NCBI GenBank assembly: GCA_002305615.1
Contig: DBPU01000018.1
Span: 8,246-14,147, forward strand
Reading direction: 5' to 3'
DNA from: Verrucomicrobia bacterium UBA1412
GTDB lineage: Bacteria > Verrucomicrobiota > Verrucomicrobiia > Limisphaerales > UBA1412
DNA length: 5,902 nucleotides
The position numbers and the translations under genes are program-made. Positions 1 through 5,902 of this stretch are shown piece by piece. The notes beneath the pieces are model-generated. The model made no database searches. It had not been told where the DNA came from and worked only from the letters and a program-made list of their open reading frames with translations. Positions within the stretch are counted from its first letter, which is position 1. The number at the start of each line of letters is the position of its first letter.

Positions 1-1
1 C

Positions 2-1117
2 CCCACTCTTGAGGAGACTCTGGGGCTCTGGGACAGGATGCTCGAGCCAAACCGTGCCGCGGTTGAAGAGCTGCGCCGGTACCTGAAAGAGAGGCCTGAA
101 TGCCGTTATCCTATTCAATATATTCAGGATAACCATGGTTTATTCTTGAAGCCTCTTCTTCCGCATCTGAGCGGGCTCAGAAACCTGGCTCTCTACCCAA
201 GCGCTTTGGCCCTTATCCATCTTGCTCGCGGGGAATCGGCTCAGGCTCAGGAGGATATTCTCTATCTTCTGGACCTGGCCGATACACTCCGGCGGGAGCC
301 TTTCCCCATTAGTTTGGCAGTCCGAAGGAATATCAGCAAAATGGCACTGGATGCTCTCTGGGAGGGGATAGAAGCCCAGGCCTGGAGTGCTGAGCAATTG
401 CAAGAGCTCCAGGAACGCTTCGGGAAGGTCAACTTCTGGAACGACCAGAAGCTGAGTATCATGGGGGATAGAGCCGCCCACAACCAGGAGCTTGCCGTCG
501 ACCCCCGCTGGATGGAGGTGCTGATCAATCAAGTCTTCGCACCGCCGGAAACGTTTATTGAACCGGGTTCGGAAAGTTTCTTCGAAACGGCAAAAATGCG
601 TCTGCGTCCCATCGGCTGGTATTACCGCGAGCTCCTGGAGTTCAACCTCATGACGGATTCCCTGCTCAATATCTTTGACGACGAGGACCAGCGCTATAAG
701 CCGACCGAGCTCGCCGAAACCTTTAAAACGCTGAATTACTACCGGACCCCCGACTCCGGGGCAAAGTTCGCCAGATTGATCATCGCCAGTGGGAGGCTTC
801 AGGATAATGAAAATACCTTCTGCAGTGTGGCTTACAATCAGTTTTTGCACCAGGCAGCGGAAGTGGCTTGCGCTTTGGAGCGGTACCGCCTGGCCAACGG
901 GCGTTACCCGGCCTCGCTCAAGGCGTTGGGAGAGCTCCTGCCCGAGGAGAGCCTCCCCCGCGATTGGGTCAATGACCGTCCGCCCCAGATTCGCCTGACC
1001 GATACCGGCTACCTGCTCTGGTCAGCGGGCTGGGACCGCAAGGATGACGGCGGCACGAGGTCTCAGGAAGCCGGAGCTCCGGCCGAAGGCGACTGGGTCT
1101 GGGAAATCAGCCGATAA
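2..1117 (+). CDS. Hypothetical protein, 5'-truncated by the window edge (PVC-type, unknown function)
   Basis: The frame is open from position 2 to the TAA at 1115-1117, giving 371 visible residues. The first ATG is at 38, but the codons before it (PTLEETLGLWDR) read as ordinary protein and no ribosome binding site precedes that ATG, so the true start probably lies to the left of the window. The visible part is largely helical and rich in Leu, Glu and Arg, with stretches such as 'ALALIHLARGESAQAQEDI' that resemble helical-hairpin (TPR-like) packing. Near the C-terminus (nt 872-910) is ALERYRLANGRYP, then a Leu/Pro segment and GYLLWSAGWDRKDDGG. I recognise this C-terminal pattern from uncharacterised Planctomycetes/Verrucomicrobia proteins; it loosely recalls the ends of type II pseudopilins. 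No catalytic motif or membrane helix is visible in the part present; one could lie in the missing N-terminus. A macrodomain gene follows after 36 nt, so the two may share a transcript. The coding call is strong; function is unknown. Confidence 0.85.
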   Translation, partial: PTLEETLGLWDRMLEPNRAAVEELRRYLKERPECRYPIQYIQDNHGLFLKPLLPHLSGLRNLALYPSALALIHLARGESAQAQEDILYLLDLADTLRREPFPISLAVRRNISKMALDALWEGIEAQAWSAEQLQELQERFGKVNFWNDQKLSIMGDRAAHNQELAVDPRWMEVLINQVFAPPETFIEPGSESFFETAKMRLRPIGWYYRELLEFNLMTDSLLNIFDDEDQRYKPTELAETFKTLNYYRTPDSGAKFARLIIASGRLQDNENTFCSVAYNQFLHQAAEVACALERYRLANGRYPASLKALGELLPEESLPRDWVNDRPPQIRLTDTGYLLWSAGWDRKDDGGTRSQEAGAPAEGDWVWEISR

Positions 1118-1126
1118 ATCGATAAC

Positions 1127-1142
1127 GGGGATACATTTCCCC
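1127..1142 (+). other. Short hairpin in the gap before the macrodomain gene
   Basis: GGGGA (1127-1131) and TCCCC (1138-1142) are perfectly complementary around a 6-nt TACATT loop, giving a 5-bp stem. No T-tract follows, so it does not look like an intrinsic terminator. It ends 11 nt before the ATG at 1154 and could affect translation initiation or mRNA processing between the two genes. A stem this short may also be chance. Confidence 0.25.
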
Positions 1143-1153
1143 AAACTCCCGAG

Positions 1154-1678
1154 ATGATGAAAATTCAGGTAATTGAAGGCGATATTACCCAATGTAGGGT
1201 GGACGCTATTGTGAACGCCGCCAACCGCTCACTCCTGGGCGGCGGGGGAGTGGACGGTGCCATCCACCGTGCCGCGGGGCCCGAGCTCATGGATGAATGC
1301 AGCGGCCTGGGCGGATGCGAAACCGGTGAAGCCAAGATAACGAGCGCTTACCGCTTGCCGGCGCTCTACGTCATCCACACTGTCGGCCCCGTCTGGAGCG
1401 GCGGAGACCGGAAAGAAGCCGAGCTCCTGAGGAGATGCTACCGGAACAGTATGAAGCTGGCCCGGGAGGCCGGCTGCGCCAGTATCGCCTTCCCGGCGAT
1501 CAGTACCGGAGTTTACCGCTATCCGCTCCAGGAAGCCGCCCGGGTAGCGGTTAGCGCCCTGATGGAGTATTTCCGTGAGAATGAATCGGATATGGAGGTT
1601 TTTCTGGTTTGTTTTGATTCCCGCAGCGCGGAGGCCTTTCGTACCGCTCTGGAAGAAAATTCGATTCATCCTCAGTAA
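1154..1678 (+). CDS. Macrodomain protein, probable O-acetyl-ADP-ribose deacetylase / ADP-ribosyl hydrolase
   Basis: This complete 174-residue protein is a stand-alone macrodomain of usual length for the YmdB/MacroD class. Motifs appear in family order: GDIT (residues 9-12) and the VNAAN strand (20-24), where the second Asn is the conserved one in hydrolase-type macrodomains; the Gly-rich loop GGGGVDGAIHRAAG (29-42), with the Asp of the GVDGAIH signature; C55-x2-G-E-A-x-I-T with AYRLP; VIHTVGP (73-79); and the phosphate-binding loop FPAISTGVYRYP (113-124). Family knowledge: such cytoplasmic enzymes bind ADP-ribose and remove O-acetyl-ADP-ribose or mono-ADP-ribose from Asp/Glu side chains. All expected binding motifs are intact, so activity is plausible, but the exact substrate cannot be read from sequence. 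The start is ATG 1154, or the adjacent ATG 1157. Only a weak GAG precedes it, without a proper Shine-Dalgarno. The GGGGVDGAIH loop favours this class over DarG-type antitoxin macrodomains. Confidence 0.95.
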   Translation: MMKIQVIEGDITQCRVDAIVNAANRSLLGGGGVDGAIHRAAGPELMDECSGLGGCETGEAKITSAYRLPALYVIHTVGPVWSGGDRKEAELLRRCYRNSMKLAREAGCASIAFPAISTGVYRYPLQEAARVAVSALMEYFRENESDMEVFLVCFDSRSAEAFRTALEENSIHPQ

Positions 1679-1691
1679 TTTCCTTTTAACC

Positions 1692-1708
1692 AAACGGGTC
1701 CTGTTTTT
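1692..1708 (+). terminator. Weak candidate intrinsic terminator after the macrodomain gene
   Basis: AAACGG (1692-1697) can pair with CTGTTT (1701-1706) around a 3-nt GTC loop, including one G-T wobble, and a short T-run (1704-1708) overlaps and follows the stem. It lies 14 nt after the stop codon, where a terminator would be expected. The stem is short, and only two Ts follow once it forms, so it may be non-functional. Confidence 0.2.
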
Positions 1709-1788
1709 GATACCTTCTTTCAGGCTGGGGTAGGGGGCTGTTCTGTGAGGGTGTTCCCGGGGCTTCCCGCTAATCTACCTTCGATTTT

Positions 1789-1818
1789 TTGTTATCCCGT
1801 AATTATTCCTTTTATACT
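1789..1818 (+). promoter_or_regulatory. Candidate sigma70-type promoter for the large gene
   Basis: A TTGTTA box (1789-1794, 4 of 6 matches to TTGACA) is followed after 18 nt by TATACT (1813-1818, 5 of 6 matches to TATAAT). It sits in the AT-rich part of the intergenic region. Transcription would start near 1825, leaving a leader of about 130 nt before the large gene's ATG, with the possible leader ORF inside it. AT-rich DNA throws up such matches by chance, so this is a candidate only. Confidence 0.35.
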
Positions 1819-1899
1819 TGCTATTATTTTGGGTTGGACGTAAAATCGCCGTGTTGTGGGATTACAAGGTTTTTTATTCGTCTGTTTTTAAAAAAAGAA

Positions 1900-1906
1900 G
1901 AGGTGA
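1900..1906 (+). promoter_or_regulatory. Strong Shine-Dalgarno-like site, GAGGTGA
   Basis: GAGGTGA is a perfect 7-nt match to the complement of the conserved 16S rRNA 3' end (AAGGAGGTGATC). It is the best ribosome binding site seen in this window. It lies over 50 nt upstream of the large gene's ATG, too far to serve it directly, but is well placed for the TTG at 1913 (6 nt between the site and the TTG). This suggests a translated leader. Confidence 0.45.
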
Positions 1907-1912
1907 GGAATC

Positions 1913-1966
1913 TTGATAAAGCCCAGTCGAGTACAATTAAACAGTAGCAAACAACGTTATGACTAG
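1913..1966 (+). CDS. Possible 17-codon leader ORF overlapping the start of the large gene
   Basis: TTG 1913 opens a frame of 17 codons ending at TAG 1964-1966; the product would be (M)IKPSRVQLNSSKQRYD. Its stop lies just inside the next gene, an 8-nt overlap with the ATG at 1959 in a different frame. The GAGGTGA site at 1900-1906 is at good spacing for this TTG, while the large gene's ATG is preceded by AGCAAACAACGTT with no Shine-Dalgarno. That arrangement fits a leader peptide that delivers ribosomes to the main start by translational coupling. The peptide is basic and resembles nothing I know. TTG starts are uncommon and short ORFs arise by chance, so this is a hypothesis; the product itself may not matter even if translated. 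Confidence 0.3.
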   Translation: MIKPSRVQLNSSKQRYD

Positions 1967-2042
1967 AACTAAGTATTGGACAAAAACCACACTGGGATTC
2001 GCTGCGGCGTTTCTGGTGGCGGCAGCTTCCGCTTCTGCGGCT
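1959..2042 (+). other. Signal peptide of the large protein
   Basis: The first 28 residues show the classic n-, h- and c-region order: MTRTKYWTK, then an Ala/Leu/Phe/Val-rich core, then ASASAA before DLLLDFQF. A signal peptidase I site after residue 27 (ASA) or 28 is likely. There is no Cys at the +1 position, so it is not a lipoprotein signal. This implies Sec-dependent export. Confidence 0.85.
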
Positions 2043-5000
2043 GATCTGCTTTTGGATTTCCAATTCAACGAAGGTGAGGGTTTGACCTCCCGGAGTAGTG
2101 TTGGAGATGTCACGGTGAGTCTGGGTACGGAGATCGATCCCGCCTGGACGCCAACGGGTGTCTTGGAGGCTCCCTCCGGTTTGCCTAATGATCGGGCCGC
2201 CCTTTTTGATGGGCATGGCTGGCTGTATGGCGAGTACAGTGCAGAGCCGATAGATTTGACACAGCCTCTCACCTGGGAAGGCTGGATTTATGTGGATAAG
2301 GAGAGCACCAAAACTTTCCAGGATTACTTTAACCTGGGCGACACCCTCAAAGTGGGCGTAACCACTGATCACAATTTCGTGCTTACTTTCCGCGCGGTTG
2401 AGGATGTTATTTCCGATATCGTGGTGCAAGCCGATGAAATCTCGGGCAGCTATTGGACCCACCTGGCCTGCTCCTGGGCCCCCACCGGCGGTTATACTCC
2501 GGGAACGGGTATCGTTCGTTTCTATCAGGATGGAATCCTGATGCAGGAAGTTGATACGGCGAGCCAATTCCGTCCCTACCAGGCAAACATCCTCTCGGTT
2601 GGCGCCAGCAACACGGGCGGCTCTCTCTTCCAGGGTAAAATGGACCGCGTTCGTTTGCACAAAGCCCTTCTGACGGATGCGCAACTGGATTCGGATGCAG
2701 CCAATCCCAAGCCGATCACGGCCAATACGGTAATTGCCTATGAGTTCAACGAGGAAACCGTTCCTTTCCTGAGCGCGACCTCCCCGGCTCTGCCTCTTGA
2801 AAGCGGAACCGAAAAGATGGGTGACGTTCGCCAGGTTTATTTCTCCGAGAGCACTCCGCCTCGGGATATCGACCCCAGCATTACGAACGATTTCTCTGTC
2901 TATGTGGATAATGCCGGCGTGACCGACTATGCCCGCAAGTATGGCTACTTCAAGACCGATACGATTGACTTCGGCGATCAGACCGATCCGAGCTTCTCCA
3001 TGGAAGCCTGGTTCAAGGGTCTGTCCAAGAGCACTGTCAAGCAGGTCTTCTTCCAGCTCTGGAGCAGCCCGACCGGTAAGTGTCCGCGTATTGCCTTTGC
3101 GATCAGCGTTGACTTCACAATCTATCTGACGACGATGGGCATTTTGGATATCGAAACCGGTGTCAAGATCCCTGAGGATGGCGGCTGGCATCATATTGCC
3201 TGTGTGTATGATCATCCTGCAGGCAAGATATATGTCTATCTGGATGGTAAGTTGGGCGGCGAGGTGAATTATAACAGAGGCGTGAATTTTGCCACTCAGG
3301 CTGATGGCGCCAACACTTATACACCCGACGTGGATGACAGTAACTGCGGTATGGTCGGTGCCGAGCATACCGGTTACGCTCCTTTCAGTGGTTATGTGGA
3401 TCGTCTGCGTTTCTACAAGGGCGTCCTGGCTCAGGCTGACCTGGATTATGAATATTATGGCGACCCGATCATCGCTCCTATCGTGTCAACTCACCCCAGT
3501 TCCTTCAAGGTTCCCACCGACACGAAGGTGGCCTTTAATGCGAAGATCGTAGGTACCGGTGTCGGTACTGCCCCTCTGGACCTGAGGTTCCCCATGAGCT
3601 ATCAGTGGTACAAAGACGGTGTGGCGATCGAAGGTGCAACCACCCCCGTTCTCGAAGTGATTGCGGCGGAAGCGACCCTGGGTAAATACAAATTGACTGC
3701 CACCAACGAAGCCGGCAGCATCACGACCAATGAGGGTACGCTCTCTCTGGAAGAGACTCCGTTTAATTCCGAGATGATCCTGGACTATCAGTTCAATGAA
3801 GGCCAGGGTTACTCTGCCGCCAGCAGTGTGGGTGGGGCAGCCGCTCAGGTTTCCTTTGGCGAAGCTTATTCAGCCGACTTCCATCCCCAGTCCTCCGATG
3901 AAACTCCTTCGGGCATTGTGGGTGATAAGAGCGTCTCCTTTGGCGGAATTGGCTGGCTCATGGGTTACACCACTGAGCTCTATGACCTCACTCAGCCTCT
4001 CACCGTGGAAACATGGCTCTACATTGATCCGCTGAATGACAAGACCTATGAAGGGTTCTTCACCTACGGCCGTACAATCAAGTTGGGTTGCGATAATAAT
4101 CACAACCTGGTCTTCACCATGTACGGAGTCGCGGACGTTGTCAGCACGTCGATTATGCCCCAACCGGGTGTATGGACGCACGTAGCCGCAGCATGGGAAC
4201 CGGGCGTCGGTGTCACATTCTATCAGGATGGCATGCTCATGGATATCGTGGAAGCGACCGGAGCCGCAGGCGCACCTGCAGTTGAAAATACCAACCTTTA
4301 CCGGATTACAGTCGGTTCCGAATCAACGGGCAACCCGACCTGGGGTAAACTCGACCGCACACGTCTGCATCGCGGGCTCTTGACTGATGCCCAACTCGAC
4401 AGCGATCCCAGCAATCCCAAGCCGACAACGGCCAATACGCTGCTCTCCTTCGACTTCAATGAAGCCGGAATGCCTTTCTCCAGCTCCATAGCCCCGGTTG
4501 CGGTTCTGGATCAGGATGGCGGTGAGATAGCTGCTGAAGGCAGAGTCGTGCAGTGGAGTCCTGATAACCCCCTGAGCAAAGTGGGCGATTACTCGACTTA
4601 TTTCAATGGGACCGCATTCGGCACGATTGCCAAGGATTACGTTCAGTTGAACCAGGATGATCCCAGTTTCACAGTGGAAACATGGGTTAAGGGTGAGCCT
4701 CAGACCGCTCGCAAAGTCCTCTTTTCGAACTATGGAATGGGTCGTTTCTCCTTCTCCATCAATACGGATTACAGTGTCTTCGCTACCACTTACGGTGTCG
4801 CGGACAATTCTTCCACGGCCAGAATCCCCCGGGATGGCAAGTGGCATCACATCGCCTTCACGCTCAATAAGGCGGCGAGCATGATTTACTTCTTCGTGGA
4901 CGGTGCGCTCTGGGATCAGAGAGCCTACACGGGCACAGTGAATTTCGCTCCGGAGAATACCGAAAGTGCATATCTGGCCAAGGAATCCAGTGGAGCCAAC

Positions 5001-5902
5001 TACGTTGGTTACATGGATCGCTTCCGTCTGCACAAGGGTGCGCTGCATCCGAGCCAATTGGACTACTACAATGTCGCTCTGGCCGTTCCTCCGGTCATCG
5101 AGGGTGTCACGGTTCCCATGGTCGAGGCCGGTCAATCGGCTGAGCTCTCCGTGGATGTCAGTGGTACGCCTCCCTTCAGCTATCAGTGGTATCGCAATGG
5201 CACCGCTATAGAAGGAGCCACGGGAGCAACCTACACGATTGAAAGTGCAGCCCTGGCCAATGCGGGTCTCTTCACAGTTCAAGTGAGCAATAATGAGGGC
5301 GGTGTAACGAGTGACCCGATTCCTCTGGTCATCACCGGTAACCCCGAGAGCTTCGTCAAACTTCTGGATTTCCAGTTGGATGAAGGCAGCGGTCTTGTGA
5401 CATCCAGCCAGGTAAGCGGCGCCATCGCCAACTTCGGCATTGATCCCATCCCTGATGCGATCACCGCCGGTGCAGCTCCTTCCGAGCTCCTGGGCGACTT
5501 CAGCGTCAATTTCGGCGGAGCCGGCTGGCTCTATGCCGAGACCGAAGAAGATGTGCTTGATCTGAATGCTCCCTTCACTTGGGAAGCATGGGTTTGCAAG
5601 TCTGCCAGCGATAAGGTCTATGAAGACTTCATGCGCCTGGGCAACACCGTGAAGATCGGTATGAACAGCACCAAGGTCTTCCAGGCAACCTTCCTGGGCG
5701 TGGTGGATATCAACTCCACGATCACTGTGCAAGATGGCGTTTGGACTCATCTGGCTGCCGTTTGGGAGCCGGGCGTCGGCGTGACCTTCTACAAGGATGG
5801 TGTCCAGCAGGGCTTCACCGCAGCGACGGGTAAACCCAATCCCTATGTGAACAACACCGTCTCTCTGGGTGGCGACGCTGCAGGTGGTTCTCTCTATCAG
5901 GG
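1959..5902 (+). CDS. Giant secreted LamG/Ig-like repeat protein, 3' end beyond the window
   Basis: The frame is open from ATG 1959 to the last base, giving 1314 full codons with no stop. An in-frame TAA at 1938 makes this the first possible ATG. Residues 1-28 form a signal peptide with basic residues at 3, 5 and 9, a hydrophobic core around 12-23, and ASA-A near 25-28. The mature part repeats [A, B, Ig]: A1 30-254, B1 255-503, Ig1 504-605, A2 606-824, B2 825-1045, Ig2 1046-1133, A3 from 1134. A and B modules look like LamG/concanavalin A-like jelly rolls: an opening LDFQFNEG-type strand, TWEGWIYV (105-112) or SMEAWFKG, WTHLACSW (166-173) or WHHIACVYD (410-418), FYQDG turns, and a closing MDRVRLHKALLTDAQLD-type strand (228 on). 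The Ig domains carry SYQWYKDG (547-554) and SYQWYRNG (1074-1081), with their core Trp. Such folds usually bind glycans or mediate adhesion outside the cell; that role is inferred. No catalytic domain is visible. A C-terminal sorting or anchoring signal may lie downstream. Confidence 0.93.
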   Translation, partial: MTRTKYWTKTTLGFAAAFLVAAASASAADLLLDFQFNEGEGLTSRSSVGDVTVSLGTEIDPAWTPTGVLEAPSGLPNDRAALFDGHGWLYGEYSAEPIDLTQPLTWEGWIYVDKESTKTFQDYFNLGDTLKVGVTTDHNFVLTFRAVEDVISDIVVQADEISGSYWTHLACSWAPTGGYTPGTGIVRFYQDGILMQEVDTASQFRPYQANILSVGASNTGGSLFQGKMDRVRLHKALLTDAQLDSDAANPKPITANTVIAYEFNEETVPFLSATSPALPLESGTEKMGDVRQVYFSESTPPRDIDPSITNDFSVYVDNAGVTDYARKYGYFKTDTIDFGDQTDPSFSMEAWFKGLSKSTVKQVFFQLWSSPTGKCPRIAFAISVDFTIYLTTMGILDIETGVKIPEDGGWHHIACVYDHPAGKIYVYLDGKLGGEVNYNRGVNFATQADGANTYTPDVDDSNCGMVGAEHTGYAPFSGYVDRLRFYKGVLAQADLDYEYYGDPIIAPIVSTHPSSFKVPTDTKVAFNAKIVGTGVGTAPLDLRFPMSYQWYKDGVAIEGATTPVLEVIAAEATLGKYKLTATNEAGSITTNEGTLSLEETPFNSEMILDYQFNEGQGYSAASSVGGAAAQVSFGEAYSADFHPQSSDETPSGIVGDKSVSFGGIGWLMGYTTELYDLTQPLTVETWLYIDPLNDKTYEGFFTYGRTIKLGCDNNHNLVFTMYGVADVVSTSIMPQPGVWTHVAAAWEPGVGVTFYQDGMLMDIVEATGAAGAPAVENTNLYRITVGSESTGNPTWGKLDRTRLHRGLLTDAQLDSDPSNPKPTTANTLLSFDFNEAGMPFSSSIAPVAVLDQDGGEIAAEGRVVQWSPDNPLSKVGDYSTYFNGTAFGTIAKDYVQLNQDDPSFTVETWVKGEPQTARKVLFSNYGMGRFSFSINTDYSVFATTYGVADNSSTARIPRDGKWHHIAFTLNKAASMIYFFVDGALWDQRAYTGTVNFAPENTESAYLAKESSGANYVGYMDRFRLHKGALHPSQLDYYNVALAVPPVIEGVTVPMVEAGQSAELSVDVSGTPPFSYQWYRNGTAIEGATGATYTIESAALANAGLFTVQVSNNEGGVTSDPIPLVITGNPESFVKLLDFQLDEGSGLVTSSQVSGAIANFGIDPIPDAITAGAAPSELLGDFSVNFGGAGWLYAETEEDVLDLNAPFTWEAWVCKSASDKVYEDFMRLGNTVKIGMNSTKVFQATFLGVVDINSTITVQDGVWTHLAAVWEPGVGVTFYKDGVQQGFTAATGKPNPYVNNTVSLGGDAAGGSLYQ
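2046..3773 (+). repeat. Repeat unit 1: LamG-like A1, LamG-like B1, Ig-like 1
   Basis: Residues 30-605 (576 aa). A1 begins with LLLDFQFNEG, and its ends and core strands match A2 and A3. B1 begins near ANTVIAYEFNEE (255-266) and ends with LDYEYYGDP (495-503). It is about 31 residues longer than B2, partly because of an Asp-rich stretch near residues 447-462. Ig1 runs to LEETP before the next LDYQFNEG. A1 also differs from A2 and A3 by a short insertion (PTGGYTPGTG, where the others have PGVG) before its FYQDG turn. Confidence 0.85.
3774..5357 (+). repeat. Repeat unit 2: LamG-like A2, LamG-like B2, Ig-like 2
   Basis: Residues 606-1133 (528 aa), in register with unit 1: LDYQFNEGQG opens A2, LTQPLTVETWLYID matches LTQPLTWEGWIYVD of A1, and LLTDAQLDSD is identical at the A module ends. 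B2 opens with ANTLLSFDFNE and closes with LDYYNVALAVPP. Ig2 has SYQWYRNGTAIEGATGATYTI and a following F-T-V-Q-V-S-N-N-E-G strand, a typical bacterial Ig-like core. Confidence 0.85.
5358..5902 (+). repeat. Repeat unit 3 (partial): LamG-like A3, cut by the window edge
   Basis: From residue 1134 the A pattern returns: KLLDFQLDEGSG, FGGAGWLYAE, APFTWEAWV, VWTHLAAVWEPGVGVTFYKDG and GGSLYQG at the last base. The segment WEPGVGVTFY is identical to A2, and the end matches GGSLFQG of A1 just before its closing MDRVRLHK strand. Only about the last 25-30 residues of A3 are missing; a B3 module and Ig3 are expected next. Confidence 0.85.

Larger units (their letters stand above)
1679..1958. other. Intergenic region between the macrodomain gene and the large repeat-protein gene
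   Basis: This 280-nt stretch holds no convincing gene of normal size. Its first ~100 nt contain G-rich runs (around 1727-1765). From about 1780 to 1900 it becomes AT-rich, with several T-runs and a poly-A tract, which is typical of a promoter/5'-UTR region. Sub-features listed separately are a weak hairpin after the macrodomain stop, a candidate promoter, and a possible leader ORF with a strong ribosome binding site. Confidence 0.7.

Noticed and set aside
140..850. A 236-codon minus-strand frame inside the first gene
   Set aside because: It lies wholly within the better-supported plus-strand frame, which extends through both ends of it and has recognisable C-terminal motifs.
38..1117. ATG at 38 as the true start of the first gene
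   Set aside because: The frame is open to the window edge with protein-like codons before it, and no ribosome binding site precedes the ATG, so the gene most likely starts further left.
1154..1678. Macrodomain as the DarG antitoxin of a DarTG toxin-antitoxin pair
   Set aside because: The upstream protein shows no DarT-like ADP-ribosyltransferase features, and the GGGGVDGAIHRAAG loop is that of YmdB/MacroD-type hydrolases. The 174-residue protein also lacks the C-terminal extension of DarG.
1229..1693. A 154-codon minus-strand frame opposite the macrodomain gene
   Set aside because: The plus-strand frame encodes a full, motif-complete macrodomain, so this is a shadow.
1854..1875. Attenuator-like hairpin TTGT...ACAA followed by six Ts in the leader
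   Set aside because: The stem is only 4 weak base pairs, and two unpaired Gs separate it from the T-run; too unstable to call.
1824..3368. A 514-codon open frame on the minus strand opposite the large gene
   Set aside because: Its codons are exact reverse complements of the plus-strand codons, so it stays open simply because the large gene avoids TTA, CTA and TCA in this stretch. The plus-strand reading has a signal peptide and repeated domain motifs; the minus reading has none.
4323..5750. A 475-codon open frame on the minus strand opposite units 2 and 3
   Set aside because: Same codon-register shadow as the other long antisense frame; it mirrors the repeats of the plus-strand gene and carries no recognisable motifs.

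Overview
The window holds the end of one gene, one complete small gene, and the first ~3.9 kb of a very large secreted-protein gene that runs off the right edge. All are on the + strand. The most likely source is a member of the Verrucomicrobiota, perhaps an Opitutae/Puniceicoccales-type bacterium. This rests on three traits: a giant exported protein alternating LamG-like (concanavalin A-like) domains with Ig-like domains carrying a 'SYQWYKDG...EGAT' signature; a hypothetical protein whose C-terminus ('ALERYRLANGRYP...GYLLWSAGWDRKDDGG') is of a kind common in PVC-group genomes; and moderately high GC with weak Shine-Dalgarno signals. The taxonomic call is inference from style, not a marker-gene identification.

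Layout. Positions 2-1117 carry the 3' part of a hypothetical protein whose frame is still open at the left edge. After a 36-nt gap containing a short hairpin comes a complete 174-residue macrodomain protein (1154-1678) of the ADP-ribose-hydrolysing type. A 280-nt, partly AT-rich intergenic region (1679-1958) follows. It holds a candidate promoter and a possible short TTG-initiated leader ORF with a strong ribosome binding site. The leader ORF overlaps the start of the large gene, whose own ATG has no visible Shine-Dalgarno.

The large gene (1959 to beyond 5902, at least 1314 codons) starts with a signal peptide. It then repeats a three-part unit: LamG-like module A, LamG-like module B, Ig-like domain. 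Two full units are present (576 and 528 residues), and a third is cut off about 180 residues into its A module. The protein is most likely a secreted or surface-bound carbohydrate- or adhesion-type protein, but no catalytic domain is visible and its ligand is unknown.

The first two genes may be co-transcribed, given their spacing. The large gene looks like a separate transcription unit. I do not see a CRISPR array, RNA gene, insertion sequence, toxin-antitoxin pair or defence cassette. The most unusual items are the repeat architecture and the possible leader-ORF coupling.
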